Shown here in pieces: positions 35,610 to 43,937 of a stretch of 43,937 nt of DNA. This DNA comes from Polytrichum commune (lineage: Eukaryota > Streptophyta > Polytrichopsida > Polytrichales > Polytrichaceae). The stretch's first letter is position 1. Each line of letters starts with the position of its first letter. The position numbers were made by a program, and so were the translations under genes. The DNA lies in assembly GCA_950295325.1 (NCBI GenBank), contig OX485809.1:35046144-35090080 (forward strand), written 5' to 3'. The notes under the pieces were generated by a model. The model was not told the origin of the DNA and did not search any database. It saw nothing but the letters and a program-made list of their open reading frames with translations.

Positions 35610-35950
35610 TTTTGGAGTTTTCGTTTATTAAAGACCATATATGTGAGGTATTTGATGGGATTGAGTGAGATTAAATTGCTTGAGTGAATTAATTTTGCAG
35701 GCAGGGATATTGAGGTCCTTTAGTTTATTGATAAAGGAGTTGTGAATTGTTCCTATAATTCCACCAGTAATTATTAGTGGTGGGCTTGCCAACCAAGTTG
35801 TCGGAGGTGTGGGATATCATAGTTGGCATGTTTGCGGGTGATGGCTACTATTTAAAATATATAATTACAATATGCAAATTCAATGAATTGGATAGTAAGA
35901 TGGGGGATGGGAAAGGGGGGGGGGAGGTGAGATGGAGATTTCCCCTTAAT
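35610..35950 (-). pseudogene. Decayed LINE C-terminal fragment, related to 8084-8773
   Basis: Minus-strand translation gives LTIQFIEFAYC, then, after disruptions, YDIPHLRQLGWQ and PLIITGGIIGTIHNSFINKL. These line up in order with VQFIEFTYCHD, YDPL, QGW and PLVTIMAGVRGAIHEHSIKKL of the fragment at 8084-8773. Frameshifts and stops separate the pieces. Only the last third of the domain survives. Confidence 0.65.
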
Positions 35951-35954
35951 GCAA

Positions 35955-36680
35955 AGAATATCTAGATGGAGACGTGTGAGGCATTTACATTAGGGGAGGT
36001 AGCAAGAACATGGTCAAAACCAATGTTGTATTGGTATTTATATGATACCCCAGGTATGTGCAATGGTATGGGGCACAAATATTGTGAAACATACCCACTT
36101 GCTATGACCTAGGAGGTATTTCAAGCTGAGAACATATCAACCTAGGTATGGACTACAAGGTTTACCCAGGGCTGGACATACCAACCTAGTGGGTGTCTAC
36201 ATGAGACCCCACTTGTACCATGCGTCTTTCCAAAAGGGGCGTTGTGGCCAAGGTAGGGATGTGTTTGGGTGTTTGGGCGTTAGGGCTTGCAGATTTGGAC
36301 CGAGGGGCGGATGCGTGATGAAGGAATGGGCGCTAAACGACACAATCCTTTTTGGAGTTATGGTGTGAAGATTATGAGCGAACACAATCTTGATGGTATG
36401 GTAAGTGGTTCTACCTTCTACCTTCTCTTTTGTCTTTAAGTGGATTTTCTATATGTGAACAATTCTATGTACAAATGGTTGAAAGTTGAGAGGGCAAGGG
36501 GATTAAAAACGAGATGTAGAGAGTTGTGGGATTTATGGGGTTTGGGAGTTGAGAGTTGAGAGTGCAAGGTATGCTTGGAAGGGATTCATGTGCTCCATAT
36601 AGTTGGGAGGGAAGAGGAAATCCTTGGGGTTTGGGGTTTTGTTGTTGTAATGAACATGGTTCTTGGGGTTTGAGGCTTGT
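35955..36680. other. No gene seen
   Basis: Intergenic sequence; short reading frames only, none with recognisable motifs. Confidence 0.5.
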
Positions 36681-36690
36681 TGGTGAGGGA

Positions 36691-36992
36691 AGGTGTCGCG
36701 CACCTCTCCATGAGGAGTGCCGAAACATCATGGGCACAAGGGAGACCCCGGAGTGACACCTGGGACTTGTGATGCCGTTGGTGAGGGTCCCGGGCGTTGG
36801 AAACGCCTCCCACCCACGAAAACTAGGAGGCTCGAGGGTGAGGCCATCAACTATGAGTAGCTTATGGCGTATGGATTCTAGAATGCTCAAGAACACCTTC
36901 ATCGGAGGTGTGAGCTAGGAGATATGGCAATGTGAGTGGAGCGTTGTCCCGGGACAACGCCCTAGAACAGCAGTGGCCTGGGAGTGGCTCCC
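36691..36992. other. GC-rich segment with four short perfect hairpins
   Basis: Inverted repeats occur at 36691-36705 (AGGTG-TCGCG-CACCT), 36793-36807 (GGCGTT-GGA-AACGCC), 36941-36960 (perfect 20-bp palindrome GCGTTGTCCCGGGACAACGC) and 36980-36992 (GGGAG-TGG-CTCCC). The segment is clearly richer in G+C than its flanks and has no protein motif in any frame. It could be a structured RNA, part of a transposon end, or the remains of an older gene. Confidence 0.6.
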
Positions 36993-37744
36993 GGGACTGC
37001 CAAGGTTTGCTCTTTCATGACATAAATTTGTGGCCATGGCCATTGCATTCAACATGCCAATTCAAGAACTGAGAGTGAGGTGGAGAGTGATATCATGTTG
37101 GAGTGTCAGTTGGAGGTTTCATGTTGTTCATTTTTGTTGGGTGTATTATGGGGCAAGGGTTAGAGATAATGTGCATGTGTGGTTTGTTCGACTTCGCATT
37201 GTCATTTGATGTCGATGCTGCCATTTTAGGTGTTCTAGGGTATAGGTTTGGTTTTGTTTGCTTGTAAGGGGCAGGGTGAAGTGGTTTTCCTGGGGGATTT
37301 TTGGATGTGCAGGTTTTGGGGTTTTGTTGAGAGAGATGGAGGGTTTATCTCTTAGTGATTTTCAAAGGGAAATGGGGATTGAGATTAGGGGTACAAGTCT
37401 TATTAAGGAGCTGGAAGATGCACAAACAGTGGCTAGCAACGCCCACAACGCACCACCATCAACAAGGGAGGTTTTGTAAGTTGAGGAACTTGATGTATGG
37501 CATTGTTGATATGTGGTACTCTTTGATTGTGCTCACAATTGGGTCCTTTACCACCGAGCTAGCATTGATTGGGTCTTCTATACACTCCAAGACCTGAAAG
37601 GTTCAATGGATGTAGGGCAAACGCAAATGATGAGGTGCACCATTGGCCACCCCATGTGCGAAAACAATTGATGTTTTTGGGAGCAACTCTACAAACACCT
37701 CCGATCAGAGCACAACGTGATTGAAGAAGGGCTTCATCTAGTGC

Positions 37745-38752
37745 AACCCATTGCATGGGTCAACTTCAATGAAGAAACACCTCCACAATGGCCATGTTGC
37801 GGATTGGGAATGCTACAAACTAGGGCAGAAGGAACATGAGGTGGCAGTTGGGGAAGGCAAAAAATGGAGAGGAGTCTCTCCCTCCAACATCATCGAATTC
37901 TTTGCAGGCAACGAGTTTGGCTACTCAAAGAAAGACCCTACCCATGTATGCTTTGTAGAAGACCTTATGCTTTACATTGCAAAGGGCTACAAAGCTCTCC
38001 ACAATGTAGAGGTCTTTGCTACAAAGGTTGGTGATGTGACGTGACCCCCATACCAGATTCCCATCAAGGAAAACTTTGATGTAGGAGCACACTATGAATG
38101 TGTATGTGAGACTTGCCATAACTAGTTGCATCATTGCCACCATCCTTTTTGGCCTTTGAATGAACATATTTGGGTATGAAACATTTTGTACGATTGTGAA
38201 TTTTATTGATGACTCTTGAATGCCTAGGCATGTCTCACTTGGTTTGTTTGAGGCAGCAAACACATCAAGTGCAGCTCTTGCAAAAATTGTGAAGCCATTT
38301 GTTGAAGTCTTTTGGATTGATTGACAAACTTTTGGCTTATGTGAATGACGGAGGGGCAAAGTTGAATACCCTGGTTGTTGCCTTGCACTTTGGTGTCATG
38401 CAAGCGATTGCAACTTGACCAACCTTGCTCATGCCATTGGTTTGGCCATGCCATATCCAAGTGTTATTAATATGCCACAAATGAAGTGATTGTCTATCAA
38501 GGTATGAAAGATGTATCACTGAAAAATGCACAAGCCGCCTTGCAAAAGACAATCACTTGGACCAAAAATAGTGGAAAGGGGCATATTGAGTGGGAGAAAG
38601 TATGTGTTGATGTTGGGTTGTCGCCTAGGAAACTAAAGACACTTGTGAAGACAAAGTTTGCGAGCAAAGTAGTGCTCTTCCAAGACACATTTGCATACAT
38701 CATCAACCTCTACTACCCACATCAACGCTTTCATGACATATGTAATGTCTAA
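37745..38752 (+). pseudogene. BED/hAT-type transposase relic
   Basis: The relic opens with HGSTSMKKHLHNGH, the His half of a BED-type zinc finger. NIIEFFAGN and FVEDLMLYIAKGYKALHNVE follow in one frame until a TGA at about 38042. Further pieces in shifted frames are GLFEAANTSSAALAK, GGAKLNTLVVALHFG and then ALQKTITWTKNSGKGHIEWE, SPRKLKTLVKTKFASKV. The order is that of hAT-like transposases found as multicopy proteins in plant genomes (from memory). At least three frame breaks and several stops make it inactive. Element ends were not identified. Confidence 0.6.
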
Positions 38753-38759
38753 TAGCATC

Positions 38760-39340
38760 AGTAATGTCTAATGGCATCACATGGCCTACTGGAAGGGATG
38801 CGTATGATGTCCTGAATCATGTTGTTAGACAATGTGTATTGAATCATCTAGAGATAGAAGATTCGACATGACCTCATGGACCTATTCATACACAATGTAT
38901 GGGCACATGAATGTACAAAATAGACCACACTAGGTAGTATCTATACAACTCAAATCTTAAGACAATGAAAACCTTGGTGATTCATGAGGTGCTTGAGAAT
39001 CTAGGTGGATAGTGAAGTTTGACTTTCTCCCAATAAACTTCAAAATTAGTGTGGCATATACTAAATATCCTCGAATGATGCATAGGACCCACTGACCCAT
39101 CACTAAAATTGCAAGGGTCTCAAACTACGACCGACATGCCACATGACTTAAATCCCTTTCAAATCATGCAAGCGAAGTGCAACTCATGATGTGTTGAATG
39201 GTGCACGATATTGATGTTCTCATGATGTAAATTACTTCTGTCCTTATTTTCCTTCTCTCCCGCCAAACATCATTCTCAGCACAACCATCATATCAAATAT
39301 GTAGATTAGGGTCAACCATGCTCTTGCTCATCATGAATAC
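38760..39340. other. No gene seen
   Basis: Probably the non-coding 3' remainder of the transposase relic or plain intergenic DNA. ATCAGTAATGTCTAATGGCAT near 38756 repeats the preceding TAATGTCTAATAGCATC, a short local duplication. Confidence 0.45.
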
Positions 39341-39351
39341 TACATAAGGAC

Positions 39352-39746
39352 TACACTAAATATTGCATCAAGTGTCACCAATTTTATTTGTCTTGCTTAA
39401 TACTACTTGTTAACCGCCCATGTAGTGTCACCAACACTAAATGTAAATCTAGCATTCCTTGCAAAAATAAAGTAAAATAGGGCATTATAGATTTACAATG
39501 TTGCAGTTACTATCACCCACTAAGTGGATTTTGACTCAAGTTTCAATCATCTATGGGGATATTTCATCATAGAATTGCTAGGGTGAAGAATACATCATAC
39601 TTCGTTCAATAATTAGCATGGACTTCATCCAAATTTCAATCATCTATGATAGCACCTGTAAACTTATTCATGAGAAGTGTCATTAGGAAGATTACGACAA
39701 TGACATAATGATATACCGTGTGACACTAAATAAAATATTTAATGTA
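39352..39746. mobile_element. MITE-like element, about 395 bp, copy 2
   Basis: Partner of 31951-32347. Terminal repeats are clearer here: TACACTAAATATT-AGTGTCACC on the left and the complement of GTGACACTAAATAAAATATT-TGTA on the right. The copies are diverged enough to be old insertions. Confidence 0.68.
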
Positions 39747-40242
39747 CTTAAAATGCACGTGCCACTAAAACCTTGTTGTTCACATCTACTTTTGTGCCCA
39801 CTATGGGCCAAGAGAAGTTATTGTAGATGAGTGTATCTTACCTCTCAATACCAATAACCTTTTTATTTTATCTACCTAGTCCAAAAATCCATTTTCAACT
39901 CTTTATGGCCAACAATGGGACCCTTCTCCATGTGATGTCTCACATCAAAGTGCATTCTTCGATATGCTATCATATTTTGTTGGCCAAAGTTGGAGGACTT
40001 CCCATAGAATTGTACTATGCTCTTAAGCTTACCATGGGTTTTTAACAACATGAGTGTTAGGCATGCTTGTCTACCCTCCTCTTGGTGTCAATCAAGCAAC
40101 CTCACTTTCCCAACACCTTGCCAAATAAGGATTTGGCACTTGACACAAATTGACAACTATTTGAAAGGCATCATGGGGTTTATTTCATTGGGAGACCCAC
40201 TCGAAATCCATAATAACCCAACAACATCAAAAATCACATTTT

Positions 40243-40625
40243 GATGATATTGAGGAGGTTTTTCTCGCTAAAGAGTGGAACTCTCTCCATCTTTCACGAA
40301 AGAAACTAGATTACCTTTACCTCAAGGAGTATCTCAAATACAATTGTGAATGGATTTGAGGCAACCATTGACACCACCACACTGCAAGATTGTTGATGCT
40401 TATTGCACCTTGAAATTGAACGGTGGTCAACTATCCCTATCTTTTGAGATAGGGACATGCCACCTTTGCTCTTGAGTGTAGTTGAAAATGAGACACTTTG
40501 TGGTGGAGTGTCCTTTCCATAACCTCATTAGAGATAAGTTTCAATCATCATTTTAGAATGTAGTATTAGGGAGTCTCAAGTTTTTCTTTAAATAGACCAT
40601 CAAGTTGACATTAGCCTCTATTTCG
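40243..40625 (+). pseudogene. L1-like retrotransposon relic, C-terminal zinc knuckle
   Basis: One frame gives DDIEEVFLAKEWNSLHLS and KLDYLYLKEYLKYN, followed by a stop. Shifted frames then give GTCHLCS and ENETL-HFVVECPFHNLIRDKF. A C-x2-C followed by H-x4-C with downstream LIRDKF is the usual tail of L1-type LINE reverse transcriptase proteins. Several stops and shifts are present. Confidence 0.5.
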
Positions 40626-40899
40626 CAGAGGCTACCACCCTCCGCCACTCTAGGGATTTAGCCGGTTTGACACCATCCCAATTAATTTCATTTCTATTCA
40701 AGTGACCAAATCTTGCTAAAAGATAAAATTTAAAAGCAATTGTTTCTTACTCATTTCTTATTAAATATAGCTATGGAAATTATCTTTCACCAACTCCAAA
40801 AGCTTGATCATGGATTTTATACTGGTGATCTACTGGAAGGTAGACATGCCTTAGATGGATACTTTTCTATTAATTTCTCACAAGATACAAAACATGCAA

Positions 40900-41430
40900 T
40901 CAGTGCAAGATGATTAGCAAATCTATGTTTTGCCAAAAGTCATTTGCTTCATACTTTCTAGAGCTCATATAAATACTTGATTTATCATCAAAGTGGAGAT
41001 TCACGAGCTCATTAAGTGTCATATAGATCCCTCCCCACTCATGTTAAAAGGTTAGCATATTTTTGAGCACGTAAACCAATCTCTTTTGAACAAATGTCTA
41101 TTTGGTGCCAGTTCTTAGATCCACACCTAACTGCATTCCACAAGAATTTAGGTATCCTGATTATTGTTGTGATCAATAGTCACATTTATCTTACATCACA
41201 TCATAAGAGACATCATCTTGAATGTTTGATTAAGGACATGTATGGGTCTTAAATGGATCCCCCCCCCCCGACTAGCCCACTTCTCTTGGGATATGAAACA
41301 CATGATTAATGCAAGAACGTTACTAAATCTAAATCAAGGTTTAAGCCACTTCTCTCATAATATTCTAAGCTCAAATGAATGTCTCATACATTATCAAAGT
41401 GAAGATTCTTGTACTCACTAAACAATCGTA
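40900..41430. repeat. Dispersed repeat, related to 21370-21900
   Basis: Contains GCAATCAGTGCAAGATGATT and TTTGAGCACGTA, matching 21370-21900 in the same order, plus the internal second occurrence near 41300. A C homopolymer of about ten bases interrupts it near 41261-41270. Confidence 0.65.
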
Positions 41431-41439
41431 CATGCCCCT

Positions 41440-42640
41440 CAAATTAACTGACTAACAGAGAGAGAGAGTTGTCTTTTTTTCAAAGCTTGATCTTCCTCTT
41501 TTCAGAGGCCTTTTCCATTCTATTCTTCATCAAAATAAAGCAAGGGTGGGTGGGTGGGAGGGATTTTCTCTCATCGCAAGTCTATTACTCACCAAAACAT
41601 AGTATTTGTCATTGTAGCCATGAATGTAGTGATATGTTCTACATCATATGAAGTAGTTTGAACTTTCAACAAGGAGTATGTATTCTCATTAGAGTGGTTA
41701 TATATGTTATCAAGTTTCTTTGCTTTCAAATCAAAGTTTGATAGCATAAAGTACTAAATTGTAATGATGTGTGTCATGTTCACAAAAACACATTACATAT
41801 GGCAGCTAAGTTCGGAGCATAGTCTAGTATGTCACTACATTGTGTATAACAACTATTGTTACAACCAAGTAATAAGTTAAGGATGTAATATGTAAACTTA
41901 CATACCTCACTTGTATATATTCTCAATATCTCAACTACTTTCTAGAGTTTGTGTACATATCAAGATACTAGTTCAAGGTAAAATAATAACTTTCACAAGT
42001 ATAAGATCATAAAGTGAAAGAATATCCAAACATGAGTAATGTACTATTGTTGGTGTTGAAAATGTGAAGAGCTAGCCTCACCTGCACCCGTACCAACTCA
42101 AACATACAATTGTGTGTTAGAAAGGCGTGTGTCAGGTATCTTCAGCTAAGCTCAGTTGCAATCCATGTCACACATTTACCTCACACGTAAAGTCCATCGA
42201 ATGTTTGTAAATACCAATACTCACTACAAAACAATGAGTATACAAAACTTGCTCTTTTGCCATATTGTGTAACTTCTTGGATAGTAACAATCTTTAGTAC
42301 ACCAAACATCATGCACCTCCACACTAGTCTTGTATCCACATTCTAAGCCAAGAGTTTGCTCCTTTAAGCATGTAAAGCACACTAGTCTTTGTATTCACAT
42401 GGAGGAGCTTAGGGTTTAAGTATTGGTTTAGTAAGGTATAGTGGCCGCTTTAGGTCACTGAAAACCCTAAAACGTGGAGTGTGGTAACTCTCCTTTACCA
42501 TGGTAAGTTAACTCATGGTTAGGTTTAGTTTATTGTTTTAACTGTGGTGTAGATTATACTAAGTGTCCTAGTCTTAGTAGAAGGTTTTGATCAATTTTTC
42601 AAGAATGTTACATTTAAGTATATCTCAAAGGCAAAATCTA
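41440..42640. other. No gene seen
   Basis: AT-rich intergenic DNA without recognisable reading frames, RNA genes or transposon ends. Confidence 0.55.
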
Positions 42641-42649
42641 GAGCAAAAC

Positions 42650-42651
<2 letters not shown>

Positions 42652-42692
<41 letters not shown>
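42652..42692. repeat. (GA)n microsatellite
   Basis: About 20 uninterrupted GA dinucleotides. Confidence 0.98.
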
Positions 42693-42693
<1 letters not shown>

Positions 42694-42699
42694 ATCAAT

Positions 42700-43937
42700 T
42701 GCAGGTGTTGGCATGACTGAGGGGCGCTTCACCTTGATCATAGCCACGAGCTCATATGTGAACCGGAGCAATTAGGATTACAAAAGAATAAATGCCAATA
42801 TTGGCTAAGGAATTGTCACAACTTACGGTAGGGGCTTGTGGCTATAGGATACAACTTTCTTGCCAAGTAACTCACACAACAAATGCCAAGTCACTCACAT
42901 CATAATACAATGCTCGTACAAGGCCATCAAGGATCGAACTTGGACCACTAAACATGCGATGCTACAATGAACCACATAGAAGTCTTATGACTTGGAGGCC
43001 ACCTCACGAAGAAAAATGATCGTATACCCCTACAACACCACAAGCACACTAACCCCACCACTACAAAGGTCATCCAATCATTCGATACCCATGGTCACTT
43101 TGGTCACCCTGATTACTATAGTGCCCACCCCGAGAGGGGTTAGTAGTCTTACACCACTGATATTATGTCCAGTAAACATAATACCAAGGGTGGGTTGAAC
43201 GGGCATTTCAATCACGTTGATCCCACTAAGGTCAACATTTATTCTCTCTCTGAACTGGAGCATGTAAATTGTTGAATAAGGGTTGTCTACCTTACTTCGA
43301 GGTTACATTATAAAGCATTAGACTGATTCAACCTCTAACTCGGCATGGCTCCGAGTCAAAAGTTTGTTGTTTTGCATACAACTTTGTCATGTGTTTGAAC
43401 ATATGGTCAACTTGTTGAACATTGTGTAACCTAGGCATAGACATGCATAGACTCATTATGTTATGCAACATACATACTAATCCCAAGATATTAGTAATGG
43501 ACACTAATGTCAAGTGCTATGTCGTTACACTAATGGTAAAGTTGTTTATCAGTAGTGGAACCCACGCATAGGATGAGTGACACTATTAGGCTGGTGACAA
43601 TTTATACCATAAATGATGTAATAGACATATTCGAGACAATCTAACCACGAACCAGTTTACACATTGGGATTAATGAGAAGTGTTCTCGTATACAACAATC
43701 TTGTCGAATTCAACAAAGTTATGCGTATGCTCAAATGTGATGAAACTCCCATTGTGTTGGCTAAAACATGAGTTTGTGAGCGTAACCATAAAGTCCCTCA
43801 AGTATACTTAAGGCTTACATTAACATGTTGAAAGAGTAGTGTTCGGCTATTAAAAACTGGATTCCAAGCTTGTCATATTATAATGGGTAGGCCACGCTAA
43901 CCTTGCATAGGTCGATATGGGGTTTATGTGACAAGTC
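42700..43937. other. No gene seen
   Basis: Short reading frames only. A B-box-like AGTTCGATCC on the minus strand near 42930-42940 hints at a decayed SINE but no A box at the right distance is convincing. Confidence 0.45.

Noticed and set aside
42900-43000. Minus-strand SINE
   Set aside because: Only a B-box-like AGTTCGATCC is visible; no A box or tail at proper spacing.

Overview
This window looks like nuclear DNA of a land plant. Two genes carry clean GT-AG introns, one of them (NSE4) has the plant-type conserved block, and the rest is AT-rich DNA full of plant-style transposon debris (CACTA, MITEs, LINE tails, a hAT-like relic, a cytochrome P450 pseudogene). A non-seed plant (bryophyte, lycophyte or fern) is my guess, held weakly.

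Layout. 1-3669 is copy A of a duplicated block; it is interrupted at 837-2375 by a 1.54-kb non-autonomous CACTA element that itself holds a 26-bp minisatellite and a tRNA-derived SINE. 3670-10000 is gene-poor: a GC-rich G-quadruplex-forming patch, a MITE, a three-copy 165-bp tandem array, and the 3' end of a non-LTR retrotransposon on the minus strand. 10059-19755 (+) is the main feature: one gene of 9 confident coding exons (7341 nt, 2446 aa), perhaps with a three-exon 5' extension. It joins an unrecognised N-terminal region, a beta-propeller-like region, a dynamin/GBP-type GTPase, a long Cys/His zinc-binding region and a C-terminal von Willebrand A domain with an intact MIDAS. 19756-24890 holds dispersed repeats and a P450 pseudogene. 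24891-27041 is copy B of the duplicated block, which keeps the empty site of the CACTA insertion. 27732-30378 (-) is a complete 7-exon NSE4 gene, the kleisin subunit of the SMC5/6 complex. 31090-43937 has no intact gene: paired MITE-like elements, a second LINE tail, a cluster of perfect hairpins, a BED/hAT-type transposase relic, an L1-like relic and simple repeats.

The most interesting item is the giant GTPase/vWFA gene. Its GTPase core, propeller region and vWFA block resemble, as far as I can recall without a search, large vWFA-domain proteins of basidiomycete fungi. It lies between direct copies A and B, an arrangement that could drive gain or loss of the gene by unequal recombination. 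The two intact genes show no operon-like or functional link beyond being neighbours. All exon boundaries were derived by hand from splice dinucleotides, codon phase and protein continuity.
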